The notes under the pieces: generated by a model
Databases searched by the model: none
What the model saw: the letters and a program-made list of their open reading frames with translations, nothing else
Told to the model about the DNA's origin: nothing
NCBI RefSeq assembly: GCF_901709675.1
Contig: NC_051088.1
Span: forward strand, 7,835,693-7,899,692
Reading direction: 5' to 3'
Length of the DNA: 64,000 bases
Source of the DNA: Syngnathus acus
Taxonomy: Eukaryota; Chordata; Actinopteri; Syngnathiformes; Syngnathidae
In this document: piece after piece, positions 34,506-49,500 of the stretch
Numbering within the stretch: the stretch's first letter is position 1
Layout of the letters: each line of letters opens with the position of its first letter
Program-made: the position numbers and the translations under genes

Positions 34506-37500
34506 GTAACTGATCGCTAAAAATCTTGTGTTTTTTGTGACTTTTTAACTTTCGGCACATTTGCAATTACCGTAGCGATGAACATGCACGTCATGAAGGG
34601 TTTTGATTTGCTGCAAAAAAAAATGAACTAACTAACTTCATGCCATGTCAATGCAATATACTTTTGCATGGGACGTTTTATCAAACCATGCTGGTTTACT
34701 GTAGCGACAGCTATCATGTCAAATCAAATGTTCTAGGTTCTTGATTCACAGGGAAATGTGGAGGAGACAGACAATGGATGTGAATGGGAGATGGCGTCTG
34801 ACACCTGTGAACTGACGGGCAACCAGCTTAGCTCTGATGAGGACACCGATGGTGGGTGTTCAACATTTTACATTTTTTTATGGACTGTCATTTTTTTTCT
34901 CGGAGAAGAACAAAATGTCAGAAACAGCTGTTAGTTTTAGCTCAAAGTCAAAGTCTGCTTTATTGTCAATTTCTGTCAAGACACACAAAGAGATCGAAAT
35001 TACGTTTCCCACTATCCCAATGTTATTGCCAGTCATTTTTAGTCAATTGTAGCTTTTATGACATTATCTTTTCATTTAATATTATTTGTTATTATTATTA
35101 TTATTACTATTATTATTATTATTTGTTATTATTTGTTTCTGAAGGCAATGAAGAGGATGATTTTAAGATGGATGACTTTAAGGATGAAGAAGCAGATGAG
35201 CTTCCTGATCTGGAGTGGTTAAAAGAATTGTACGAGTGGGTCATTTTTGATTTACTCTAATAATGACACAATATCTTATTATTATTCATTATTTATTACA
35301 CTCATTATAATCCCTTGAGGGGAAATTTAACTCTCACGCTGTCATATATGTTGGTGTTGCACACCACACAGAGAAACCCGATCACACACATGAAGGGTCT
35401 TTAAAGATTGAGACATAAGAAGCGTAAAAAGGGACACAAAATAGTGCTGTGCCTTTTGAACTAGATGTTGGAACCTTGTACAAATAATAAGGCAGCAACA
35501 GACTGGCATCTTTCACAAGAGCTAGTTTGCATTTTACATTTGCGTGCCTCGAACGTTGCAAAGCCATACAGTTGTCTTAATTAATCTAAAATCACTGTAG
35601 CTCAATATTTTAATGTGCAGTTATTGTGTCAATTATTTTTCTCAAACAAAAATTATAATTTCACACGTAACAATTTCACTTTTGTTCCCCCCACCCCCAC
35701 CTGCCCGACAAAAAAAAGAGAGAATGATAGTGATGATGACCTTGCCAGTGAGCAAGGCGATGTCAAGCAGAGGACATTTTTAGAGACAGCACGGATGTTC
35801 AAGCTGAGACGGAACCTGCACCAGCTGGACAACTTCCAGAGACAGAAGGAGTGTGCGCTCCTGCAAGCCAGGTTTGGTATACACACTGATGCCTAATGCT
35901 ACAGTCTGTCATTTTCTTTTGCACACTATGTTGCCCGCAGCCATGACAGCCACGTTTGCCCTAAATACTGTGTGTCGTGGGATTCTGTCTATTTTTTCCT
36001 CTGTATCCAAGTTAGTGCAAAGTTTTTATGGTCTATCACGATATTTGTGATGGACTGTGGGGGGAAGAGGCACTAGAGCTGGATTCATCAACTGGCGGCC
36101 CGCAGAGTCTTCCAAAATGGCTTGTGACTAGATTTTATATTTATGAGGACTGAACAGAAAAATGCCTGCAGTTTTGTTGCGATATGAAAAAATATATATA
36201 AACAATAAACATCAAATAACAGTTCAAAATTTGACAGTACAAACTTTTTTTTAATTTGATTTCTTTTTGAGGGTCAGGCCCCCAAGGTGGTTAGAATTCT
36301 GACCCTCTGACAAATTTGGTGACCCCTGCTATTGTGTCAAGGAGGCTCAAAGGAGCACTATGGTTCGGCTTCTGGTCTACCGCAAATGACAGTCGCATTT
36401 GGATGGGGCCCTCATATCAAACTCTTGACACCTTTTTCCATGTTCTGGCAAGGCATTCTATTAAGGATATAACTGTTTTGTAAATTGTGGTCTTTCAGTT
36501 TCAAAATACGTAAATGTGGTTAGGTCAAGCCCACTCTCTTCTTTGTAACCCACAAATAATCTGCTGAGTAACATGTACAGTAGGAATTTGATGTTTCCAC
36601 TTAGTGTCTTGCAAAGAAAAATCTTGGAACTTTGTTTTTTTAAAGAACACCCATGCACTAAAGGAGAAGCACAAGATGAAATTGTTGATAAGAGAGTTAT
36701 TATTACAATACTGTATTCATGTCCACTATATACGTATGTCCAAGGATGGTCGAACGCGACAGGCCATGACAACGTCCTACCACATTTGCCCATCCCATTT
36801 GCCTGCATTGTGTCAGATCGGTCGTCCAAGGTGGCCTGATTTGCGATTACCGTGGCCACTCAAAGCATAATGTAAACATACAGTAGTTACCAGCCTTTTG
36901 TGTGCATGGAACGTTTCTGTAGCCATGGATTTTGTCGTCTCCAACGAAGCAGTTTCCAGAAAGTCTGTCATTTGGTGTCCATTTTCTTCTTTTTTCTGTA
37001 TGGTGCGTGAGTTGTGCTGTACCCAATGATACATGCTGCAGTAGCCAGCAAATGTGTCTGTCATTTTCTTTAGCACCAAAACCTTTCAAAGTCATGATGG
37101 TGCTACGCTGCATTTTGATCAAACACAAGTTAAATGGAACTCAAGCACGCCCAGCTTTTAAAGCATCTGTGGCGCTTGACACATGCCATGCGTCATCACT
37201 TTCTTTTCATGCAAATGTCTTCTCTCTGTCACGATGTTTTTTTTCCCCAGCACCGTTTCTATATTAGACTTTTTTTTTAATTGCAATGGCCACACACGAA
37301 TCTGAAGCTTGGAATTGTTTTCTCTCTGTCAACGCTTACAAGCTGTCGGTCTCTCGTGTTTGTTTCCATTTCAAGAGAAGATCTCAGCCTCTTGCGTCAG
37401 AGCATTGAGAGTCTATTGGAGCAGCGGGATGTGTTGGAGCGAGAAATAGAACATCAAGAAGCAGCAAAGAACAGGTCTGTTCATCACAAATGTTAAGATC

Positions 37501-40500
37501 ATAGAGTTGTTAATAATATCACAGAATGAGTTGTTTTCCTTCAGTCTCTGCTAGCCACTGTTTTTCTCACAATACAGCGTGGCAGTTATTCGTTTGCGGG
37601 CTCAGCATAAGACTCTGTGTTACAAGCTGCAAAGGGAAGAAGAAATTGAGGCCCAAACCAACAATGAGCTGAGGCAACAAGAGTGAGTATCCATGGGGAA
37701 AAACGTGTTTTGGCAGGGACTAACTGTAGTTGTCTGCAACCACAGATGGCGTAATAAAAATAAAGGAACCTGGCAAAATGCAGTTTGAGAAAGTCTGACC
37801 ACTTTGCAGTAGAGTTGTGCGAAACAAAATGAGTACCAAACCTCCCTTTAAGAGCGTATTTAGTTCAGAAGCTGTAAGAGTCAAATCAGAAATTTGATAG
37901 TTGGCTTAGTTGTCAAAGCGGTTCTGAAATTTTCTTCATGATAGGATTCAGGATGTTGTGTGGTTCAGCCAAAACTTATTTTGTCATGATGGATTTGTCT
38001 TGTATGTAGCTTAGAGCTCAGTGAGATTGAGCTGGAGGTTGGCAAGTTCTCCGTGTTGCGGAAGGAGGTGCAAGAAGAAGAGCGGGTCTTCAAGGTCCAC
38101 AAAGCTCAGAATGCAGTCAAACGGCTACAGCAGGAGATGAACAACAGCCATACCCTGCAGCTAAAGATTCAACATCTCAAAAAGTTTCAATCTTTCTTGT
38201 TTTGGCTTGATACATTTGAATGCAGCTTAGTGTTTTGCATGCAGCCTTTAGAAATCATCTTGGTATACGAACTGTATGACTCTTTCCCATGCAGTGGTAC
38301 CTTAATTTGCTAATTTAATTTGTTTTGTGATCACGTGCGTAACTCAGATGACTCATATCAAATTAGTTTTCCACATTAACATAAATTAAAATACCATTAA
38401 ATGTTGCAATCCCCCTCAGTAAAATTTTTTTGATAAGTGGTTGCAATAACGGTTGGATGGATGTTTTTCTTTTAATAAGGCAAAATAGCACAGCAGTGCA
38501 AAATTAAAATGTTGAAACATAATAAAACCTTAAAAGATAATGTAAATAAAATAGTTGGCTTTATAAAATGTATTAAGTCACTCACACATTGTAGTATTCG
38601 TACACCGTTCCTGTGTTTATGCAGTCGACTAAATGGTGCATCGTCACGTTTCTTTTTTTTTTTTTTGACTCAATCTTAATTCAAATTTTTGCTAGCACTA
38701 CAAAAAAAATAGACCAAGTGGCGGCTCAAAAGGTGAAAAACCCGCAAGTTTGGCCACTTGTAAGTCAAGGCACCACTGTACTTAAGGGAGAAGACTATTG
38801 GCTTACAATAAAATGCAATTGCAGTGTAATAAAACAACTTTCAAAAGGAGGATCATTGTCGTAGACACTGAAAAGGTGTGCTCTCTGCGTGTGCTCCCAT
38901 GTGCTGAAAGGAAAAATGCTGACATGGAGAAAACGGTAACTTTGAGCCAGAAGGAAAACGAAGATGTCCAGGAAAACTGCAAAGTAGGGGCCAAGTACTT
39001 GAGGAAAACTGTCTTAAGGTAATAACAAGTGATTGCACTCTCACAAGTATAAAAGTGGCTTTAATTTTACATTGCAAGGACAAACAAACGTTCTGTGACA
39101 CAAATATACTGATAAATCCGCTAATGTTTGTTTAATTGGGAATTTTGTCCCTGAATGTTGTTGATCGAAAGTTATAGAAACAACCCACATATCCCACTTC
39201 TGTAAGCAAGGGCACTTTTTGTGTTGTAATTGTATTACCCTTGTGACTGTCCACTTTTTGTGTTGTAATTGTATTACCCTTGTGACTGTCCTCTTCATTT
39301 AGAATGCAACAGCAAGAAGCTGAGAGAGAGCAGAAGAAGAGAGAGTCAATGCAAAAGAGAATACAGGCTGTCAAGTTACTGAAGTCCAACATTGAAGCAA
39401 CCCAAGTAAGCAGAAATCCCTTCACTGCCAATACAGCATATTCAATTTGAGAAATGGTGATATCCACAATCTTGTGTAAATATATTCTGTTAGAAACACA
39501 AATCATGCCTTAACTGTCATTGTATATTACTCTGAGCAAAGAAGCAGGGCGCAGTTTGCAAGATGCTGTGTTGACCATTCTGAACTCTCCCTGTAATGAT
39601 ACAAAATAGCGTACATCAATTTGAATTTTGATTCAGTGCAACCCTGGTAACAATTGAAGTGTATCCTCGCAAGGAGTTAAAATCAACTAAAGTAAATAAA
39701 ACAGTATTTTGAGGTGGTTTAGCTGCATTTTTATGGATGGTGCAATCCACAACAAGTATAATGTGGCCGGCCACACAGATTCCCATTCTTGTTTAAAAAG
39801 CACATTTGTTGAATGCCCAACAGTCAGTCATGGAAGGCTGGTCGACTTTTATTTGTTTGAAGTTCACAACATTTGTTTTGTCGTTCAGTCCAAAATCCAA
39901 ACTGGCACTACAAATGTTAAAACATTCATACACTATATAAAGCTTAAAATAAATCCACTCACATTCTGGTCGCGCGACAAGTAGTTTTAGAATTTACAGA
40001 AAAAAATGGGAGTGATGTTATATTTGTGGTTCTATGATTATCGAAACTCTTACTGTATTTGGTGTTTCCGGAACCTTTCTTTGGCGGCATCACAAAAACA
40101 AATACACAAGATTTCAATGAGATTCTGTGCTACTGTAATTTTTGGGCAACTATTGGACGTACTGGCGTATTTTCCACTCCTGCCAAATAGCATAATCGTA
40201 CACACAACGTACATACCGTATGCTTCCATATCTGGTCACCATATGAGTTCTTATGAGCCACAATGTCCCAGAATTTGGTACATTAAATCGTGGACCTGGT
40301 TTGCTTTCGTCAAAGTATTTAAAATATTTGCAATCATTTCTCCCTGCATTTTGTTTTCTTGGATAAAGTGTCAACATTTGCCTATACTAGATGGTTGTAT
40401 AAAAGTTTTTAAAGTTTGCACGCATGTACTAGGTTGTTGTAGTGTTGCCTCATGAGGCCCATGTTTTTTCTTCAGGAAAACCTGCGGGTCAGACAGAGCC

Positions 40501-43500
40501 GAGCCAAAGCAAACGCCTTGAAGAAAGAACGGCAAGAGAAGCGTCTGAAAGAAACGCTACAGGCCCAAGGCATCAACAGCACCAGGCACATATACCAACA
40601 GAAACAAGACGAGGAGATGAAACGAAAGCAAGAGTGAGTCCTCCCCTGTCCCCGGCGTATTCTCTTGAGAATTTAGAAGGTAATTTCATGAAAAGCTGCA
40701 ATGTTGCATTTGAGCTTTTTCAGGCCGACACAAAAAAGGAGGATTTTTTTGATGAGAATATGATTTTATACGAGTTACAGCAAACACAAAATGCAACTAA
40801 ATTAGCATAAGAACAGGCAGCTTCTCCTCTCTTCTCCTATGCTCTCTGCTGCTTTCCCACATGCATGTCCTTCACTCCCACTCCACGGAGCAGTGTGTAG
40901 GTGTTTTCGCTCGCTGTGTACCGAGGTATACATGACCCCATTTCTGTACAATCCTGTGCTGCTCTTAGGGAATTCAAGGAGAGACAGACGACGAGGAAAA
41001 TCGAGATTGTGGACAAGCTTCTTGAGGAGCAGCTGGTGAAGAGTAGAAAAGCACAAAAGGCACCTTTGCCAAAAACCAAAACAGGATACAAGATCCTTTC
41101 CCCAGCCAAGATACGCGAGAAGCTTCTGCGTTACCTGGATTCCGTACACCCATCAGGCACAGAGAGAGAGACAAAAGTGAGTGGATCTCGTGCGTGATGC
41201 TATTTGTGTAAAATGACTGGAAGGAGACTGATCACGTGTGTTACTCATCAGTTAAGAAACTTGAGTGCTAGCGGCTCATCATCAGATTCGGACTACCAGG
41301 AAGACATCATCCAAAAAGAAATGCAGCACCTGAGCCTTCCCGACAGCCTGGAAGAGCCCGAGTTCTGTGGGCTGTGGGATCAAAACTTCAAGGTGAAATA
41401 AAAGGCCTTGCGAGAGTCCACACAAAATGCAAACATGAAAACCTCATTAATCATTTCCTGAATAGCTGCATAGCATTTTTTATGTAAATCACAAAGTGAT
41501 CCTACCGTTTATTCCACACGTTTAATTGGAATGGCGTACACTACAAGTTTACCTGTGTTGCCCTTGATCACGCAAGAATCTTAAAGAGCTTCACAGGCCC
41601 ACAGTTCACACTGCTCAACAACACAAGTCTAAACCTCTACATTAGGATGTTGTGGTAGAAGTGCCGTTTTGCGTTCGTGTTAATTAAGTATACAATCCTG
41701 ACTTTGCGTTGGAGAATCATTTTCTATTTCGGTTGTTAAAGTGGTCGTAATCTTGTGGCCAGTCAGCATATAATGAAGTTGAACGAGTGTGATGCTTTGC
41801 TCCAAGACAGCTCTGTGGCACTTACTGCAGTGGGTCTTCTCGCTCACTGCCACTGAGGTGCGTTGGCTCTCGAGCTCATCCAGCAGCCCACACATGAAAT
41901 GTAGGGCGACAGGCATCACTTCTCATTGTGCTGGTGCCTTTGATGCCTCGGAGCGAGCCAGAGTGCAGCTCCGAGGCCTGGGCATGTGACAAGTGAAGTG
42001 TGAGTGTGACTCGGGCCCTCATCAAAAGCTCCGTAGTTATCAACCGATAATAGATGAGCACAGAAATTGGAGCGTACTCGTGGATTGATGGATTACTGCC
42101 AGGTAAATGACACAACAAAATTACAGAATAGAAGATGAAATGACGCGTTTTGGCATCCATTTAGTATCCACTTACAGTAGATAGCAAAAGTCCACACTCC
42201 CCTCTTTAAATGTCAGGTTTTTGTCACAGAAATAGACCAAAAACTATAATGGCCTGTACAACATTCAAAACAAATGAAATATCTTCAAGTGGGCAAGTAA
42301 AAATAAACAACTGAGATAATGTGGCTGTGTTCAGATTTTAGGTTCATTTATTAATGACCACACAACAAGTTGGTGGAATTTGTTTTCGGTACAGCATGAC
42401 ATGCTCACGTCTCTAGCAGTCATATTAATGGTGGGAAATATTTTGAAATTATTTTTTAATTTTTTTTTTTTTCAATATCACAAAAAAATGGCATTTAAAC
42501 AGTGTTGTGTAGACTTTCTAACCAGTGTAACGCAGATTGTGTTAAGGACCGTTTAGCTTCAAGTGGGCTCTTTGTATGTGAAAAACAAATGATTTCATGT
42601 CTCTGATGTCGTTTTTCTATTGAACCGTCAAGTAGTGAAGGTGACATAATTCATCACATTCAACTATTCATTGTATTAACTTTGAAATCTGCTCCTATAG
42701 TTGAAAAAAACAACAACCCATAAACGTTCAACCAGCAAGTGCTTTGTTTATTTTAAGCTGCTTTTTTTATTTAATGCCAATGACCTTTGATTTCATTATG
42801 TTTTAGGGTTTATACAGTATTTATGATTCCATCATTAATTCCATCCTTGTGTGCTTACAGCCCCCCTTGAATGAGAAGGCAAGGCTGACGCCAACAGATG
42901 TGAAACAAGAACATGCAGTGATCTGCCCAAAGGTCACGACAACTCCCAAAAAAGTTGGTGGAAAACAGATAAAAGGGCCTTCATTCACGAGTAAGCCAGA
43001 AGTCATCCTGTTCAAGGTATGGGACCAATTGTGGTGGCTATTTATAAAGCTTTTTAAGTCTAATACTTTTTATCTTTTAATGTCTATTTTAGGACTTTGA
43101 AGTGGGGGAAACCTACAAAAAGAAAGTAGTCCTGACTAACATCAGCTATATTACTAATCACTGCAAGTTTCTTGGGATCTCTGCTCAACTACAGGATTTT
43201 ATTATGATCAAGTAAGTAACCGGGGGCAGAATCCAAAGAGTCCAGTCCAAGACTCATTGCCAGTTTCATTTTATTCATTTGAAAGATTGCGTACGTCATG
43301 TAAAGCACAACACTTCTGGGAAGCTGCTGGGTTTGTATTTTTTTTTTTTGCCCCATAGCAAACTGCCATCCTAAAAACGTTAATCACGACACAATTTGTT
43401 TTGTAGGGTACACACTTGTCAAACGGATGTAACCTCTGTGAACAGTCAAAAATGTCAAAACAATGAATCTTTCAATGGTAACTATGGTAACGACGTTTGC

Positions 43501-46500
43501 TAATGACAACATTTTGAATCTATAATCCATTTTAAAAAAGTACCCTTACTTAATAAGAGTTCATTGTGGATACTTCAATGGACAAATCAGTCTTTTTAGG
43601 TTGTTTATAAAAGCAACACCGTGTTGTGTGTTTAAAGGTCAAGACATTTGACCATGCATGCCGCAAATTGCCTGATTCGTTGAGCATTTTTTCCCAAGCA
43701 TTGTTTGTGTTCAATGTCCATATCATACGACCCCACAAGGAATAACAGTAGGTATAGACAGGTGCAATTGAACATAATCATCGACAAAAATCCTGGCTTA
43801 CAAATATTTAAATGCTTCGCCGCAGACATGCCACAAACTACTTATCGTAACGCAACGCATTCACTGACAGTGTTGTCAAAGCATCTTCTAAACAATTTTG
43901 TAGGCTGAAGAGTATTCATTATCACTTGGAAACATCTGCTTATGTACCGCGATTTGCCACAAGCTCTTGTCATTTTAACAACGCAGTGGACGTGAGAGGC
44001 AAGCCTGTCCTCCCACGTACGGATAGCAGCTCACATCACGAAGCTTAAAGCCCCTCAACTGCTGTGAGTCAAGTCTACTTCACTCCCGGTCTGTTCGGGG
44101 TGCACCAGGAATGCATCGTTCACCAGGATTCTAACTGCATGTGACATTTCCATCAGCGTACACACCCACAAACTTTGATTAGATTTCTTTTTGCCTCATA
44201 GCACAGGATCTCCCGAGCTCCGAATGATCTTTTGTCAACATTGTCTGAACATATAAGCTTTTGCACTCGTATCGTAACTCACACGACTGTTTCATTGGCT
44301 GAAGGGTGTCAGTAAACTGCGCATTCTAGCCCTCAATCCCTTAGACTGTGTTACTAAATTGTGCTGCTTGTTTACACTTTAATTAAATTTGATAAACAAT
44401 GTACAAGCCTTTCCATATCAAGAGGGAGTGATGGGAGACACAGAGAGACAGAGTGAGAGAGACAGACCGGCCCATCTTCCCTGTACACCCCCTGAGTTTC
44501 TAAAAATTAACCAGCCGCACCCCCTTCCGTGGTCAGCGTGGGTGCATTTGTGCCATAATGCCAGAATCAGCTCTTCCTTGACTTTTCACCACTAAAAATG
44601 TTACAAACCTAGACTTACATACACATACTTGCGCATGCCTACATGTATGTGCTAGCAGTGTGCTGAGCAACATGCATTGAGCAGGTTGGCATCATGCTGT
44701 TGCAATACATATGGCCTCATTTGCAGCGCTTTATATAGTACTGTGGTAGGCTTTTTCCAATTTTGTCTCATTCAGCGTTTAATCCCCAGTGAACTGTTCT
44801 ATTTTACTTTGTACCCCTCTTCTCACATCATGTCTTGGAACTAGAACAGAAGAATGACACAAAATGAGAATTGCCCAAAAAGAATGAGAGAGCAATTGTG
44901 ATGAAACTGTGCCATTTCAAGTTGGCATCAGAGTGCTCATGCCAGGTGGAATACTTTCATACACTTCCAGGTCACTGTGGTCAACGGTGCCGGCAGCTTT
45001 GAGTTCTTCACCTGACAATTTGAGTTATTTTGAACGCAATAGAGGTGCAACCCAGATCAGAATCAATTAGAATATGTAACCTTTGGTGATTATGCTTGTA
45101 ACTTTAAATAGATGGAGCTGGAATCGTCTGTTTCTTCTGCCTGGCATATAAAACGTTTAGTTTCATATTCATCAGCGCTGTGTCTGCGAGGGCAAAAGGT
45201 TTCAGTGTTCCTTTGGGCCGCTGAAAGTTGGCTGTAAACGTGCTAAGATATGCATATGCTGCTTTCTGAATCTTTTGTTTCCTTCCATATCACAATTGTT
45301 GTTAACAGGAACTGAGAAGCGGGTTCACTTATGACCTCTGCTCTGTGTTAAGATCATAGACACTATGTACTGTAATCTCAGAAGGTTTATACTCTTGTTC
45401 TTTTATTGATTGGAAAACACAGGCATTTTATGTTATAGATTTCTTTTTGGATTTTTGCACTGTAGCACACTGACTTCCCATTTTTTAAAGAATACACCAC
45501 AGAAATCCACTGAAAGCACATTACAGTAAAAATTATCTTGCATTTAAAAATCATGAAGCTCTTCATTGTTCACTAACTTGAATATTGTTCTACAGCTTTC
45601 AACCTCCTGGTCCTTTATCGACTGGGATGTCCTGTGAAATGCACATTACTTTCCACCCTTCGGTCAGTAACAGTTATGCTTTTCTTTTTTTTTAAAACTA
45701 GACTGCAGTTCAAAGCCACACGTTATACCCAACTTATCTCACTGCAATGGTTCCCTCTGAATAGGTTAAAGCATCACCTTCTTGCTCTCTGACCCTTTTA
45801 GATCAATGAAGACCTTGAAGGAGAGGTTGACTTTGCCTCAGCAGCAGGTCGCTTCTCTGTGCCTGTCAGATGCACCATCAAGAGATGTGATGTAAGTAGT
45901 CGGCTGGCTCAAGCCCTCAGGCTGGCTGTTGGTTCTGAGTTGCAGTAAACGTCCATTCCTTGGTCATCGTAATGCAACAGAAAGAAACAATATAAAAATG
46001 CAATTTTATGCTATGCTTGGAAATGCATTCTCATTTTTTATTTACATAAATTATGCTCAACATATCTTTTAAAGCATAGTTAATTTTAGCAAATTCGCTG
46101 CAGCCATTGTAATGCTACAGTCCATGCAACCTAGCTATGCTATACAGGTCTCATATTGACCAACTGGTTAATATGCATTTTGGCAAGTTGATGCTTTTTA
46201 CTTATTTTACTGTCTTTATCTCCAGTTGGAGGTCGACAACCAGTTTATTGACTTTGGTTCGCATGTAGTGGGCCAAATTATTTCGCGGACTATCACCTTG
46301 ACCAACAAGGGCGCCCTCGCAACTCGCTTTAGCCTGGATACTACAAAGCCTGTTCCAGAAATTCACCAGGTCCAGATGCCATCCCATCGCTCGGCCGACA
46401 CACAGCAGGCCGGACAGACAGTAAAATCTGGTCTTTCGTTAATGTTGGAAAAGTAGCAAACTGTTGTCAAATCTATTATGAACTAATGAATTTTTTGGTG

Positions 46501-49500
46501 GTGATGGCTGGACAGGACACATCCACAGTCAGCACAACATGTGCTGATCTGAGCCAGACTTCTGCGTCCATGATCACCAGGGAAGTGCACAGTATGGAAC
46601 ATGTTTTGACCAGGTCTACTGTAACCCAGCAATCCCAACGAGGTAAATTGGATGCATAAACAAATTTGTGATAATTAGGATCATTTTCTTATTTTGGGCA
46701 AGGAAATAGGAGTCATAAACCAAGTGCTTGCGTTTTTGTTTTTTGTGGAAAACTACAACAAATTTAACGTTCCTCTATATATGGTATAAGTTTAAACAGA
46801 CTTGTGTCTATTAATTGAAAATCCATTTAAAGTTTAAAGGGTATAAGAGTAGCCGCTTCGATAGCCATCCAGCAAGTCAGCAGCGTTCACGCCGACAACA
46901 GCTCAACCACCGGTTTCTAATGTGTCTGTGTAAATACCCAAAGAAAGAAAACTGCATTAGAAATAGGGCCCTATATTTTTTAATTCCTTTTTCTATGTTC
47001 GTGTAGCCCTGAGCAGATGCTGACTCGAGAAATTGTGCCATGTCATCTATTTGCTCAACTTTCCTTAGCATTGATTGAGGTGTCTCCTCAAGCAGGTTGA
47101 GTACTCCAAGAACCAAAAAAGCTTAGCATTCCCGTGTTTGTCGGCAGAATCCCGGGTTTCAAGTCCAGCTCCAAGAGCTGCTCCTGTGTCTTCCAGCATG
47201 CTCCCCCAGATCCCAGAGGGCCTGTCTGACGCCTGTGACATACGTATAGGCAACGTAAGTATTGTAGTGTATTTACATGTACGTCAGTGGTATGAGTTGA
47301 AATGACTATGTTCGGTACATCACGTTATATTTGTAAATAGCACTAGGATTGGCTGGGGACCAGTCCTTAAATAAAGCATTGTACATTTTTTGATTGAGGT
47401 ATGATATGATGTGAATGATGACACTAAGGTGTCATCCTTGTAGGACTGATGATCGATGATCGTGAGCCTGTCCAAATCTTGTTCCGAGCACTTGTGGTTT
47501 ATGTAACGTGTAGCCTGTGCAACGTCCTTGAGTTGTTTGGGGTTCATTACAGCTCTGTGGCCGGGGCCAATGGCGCAAGACCTCTGCATTTGTTATGGTT
47601 GTGCATTATTGCATGTGCTTGCATGCCAGCCCCTCAGTCATTATCATCTTGACTGATACTTGCACATAGCCCATTTGGAGGCCGTGCTGTATAATGACAG
47701 ATAATACATCACGCTATCCCGGCTTCATATTAATGGCTTGATATTGTAGCTTGAATGGCTTACATCTCTCATTTGTCATTTTTTTCCATCATCGCCTTCA
47801 TGCTTTGTTGCTGTTGGCTTGTGTGTCAATTTAAGTGGCTCAGCTGAGTGAATTTGATGGATGCGATATTGCTAAATGACGTATCGTTCTGTTTCCAAAC
47901 GTGAAATGATGTGAAATCATCATGATGTATTTTATTCTAGGTTACATTACCATGGTTAACGCAGAATGTTTTTTTTTCTATTTTCTATTTCAGGTAAGAG
48001 AAGGAGATATTGGACCTTTTGAAAGTGTCAAACTAGAGCTAATATTCTCCCCGACTGTTCCTGGAGAAGTCAAATTGGACCTCTACATCAAGTTTTCAGA
48101 TCCAACAAGCTTCCCAGTAAGAAAAAGAATGTTCATCATAATCTGTTATAGGATGATTTGTTTGTCTACCAGATGGGAACTGAACACACGCTGGCTCCAA
48201 CAGATCGCCATCCTGGTGAAGGGTGAGGGAGCAGGCCTCCCAGTGTGGGTGGTGGAGCCGAATATTGACATGAAGATCTGCATGTTTGACCACCTTTATC
48301 AAGAGGTTGTCACACTCCAAAGCAGGTAGGTCCTCTCACTTTAGATGATGCACTTGCTTACAGAAAGTCAAATCAAATTCTTTTTTTTTTAAATTTTACC
48401 AAAAGTGTGTACAGCTGTACTGTAACTCACTAGTGGTGATACATTAATACAGTACTGTATAATATATGTACACAACATGTTTATGATGAATTAATCAAAT
48501 ACAACGCTAGAATCAAACATTTTGCATCTTGTCATGTATTAATGTTCAACCGACACAATAACTAGCTGAAGCCATAAATACATCAGAGATACAGTATGCC
48601 TCAGTAATATGATAGTTGGCCTTGTTGTCAGATAAATTTACAGCCCATATACATTTAAATATAAATTAACGCCGATATTTTACCTACCTTGCTTGAGAAG
48701 AGGCATGGAAATGTAATTCGTTATCGTGATGTTTCACTCTGTCATCTGTCGTGACATTTAGAGACACCTTGTTGCCACAATGCTGTTAATTTAGCGACTT
48801 AGTTTTTCCTTTTGTTCAAATGATATGTCCTAGTCTGCAGCTTTTTTTTGTCCTGCATATGCTAAGGTCTGTGTACTGTTTATATAATTAATGCACAAAC
48901 TATTATTACTTGAGAATGTACATTTTGATCAAGAATGTTTTCAGTAATTGAAATGAATGGAACAAATTTTAGGTTTCTATATTATTATTGTTGTTATGTG
49001 AATGTCAATGTGAAAAGTTGTTTTTTATTTGAGCCCCGCAATGGGCTGTCGTCTAGTTCAGGGTATAACCTGCCTCTTGCCCAAAAGTCAGCTGGGATAG
49101 GCTCCAGCGCACCCATGACCCCTTGTGAGAACAAGTGGTTTAGAAAATGCAGGAGTGGGTCATTTGTAATCGACTCTAGGTGTCAAATACAACTTCACAT
49201 ACCATTTGTAGTATACGATTGTATACTATGGCAAGACGTTAATTTTTTGGCACAGAAAAATAATTTTTCAAAATCCCTTTAAAGTTACAATCTTGCTTTT
49301 CCAACAAACCAACATAAAATACCTTTGATTCCCAAATTCAAGAAATGTAATATGTCATTAAAATAAATGAGATGAGAACTGATTTACCATAAATGATGAC
49401 TAATATCATATGGATCATATATGAGATTACAGGCACAGCAGGGAGAGATAGTAACATGAGTAGGCGTGTGGTCCACTGCCTATACAGTCATTGTGACACA

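Noticed and set aside
36813-37128. Possible transposase-like minus-strand frames in cfap74 intron 4
   Set aside because: Overlapping frames on both strands with no recognised catalytic motif or termini.
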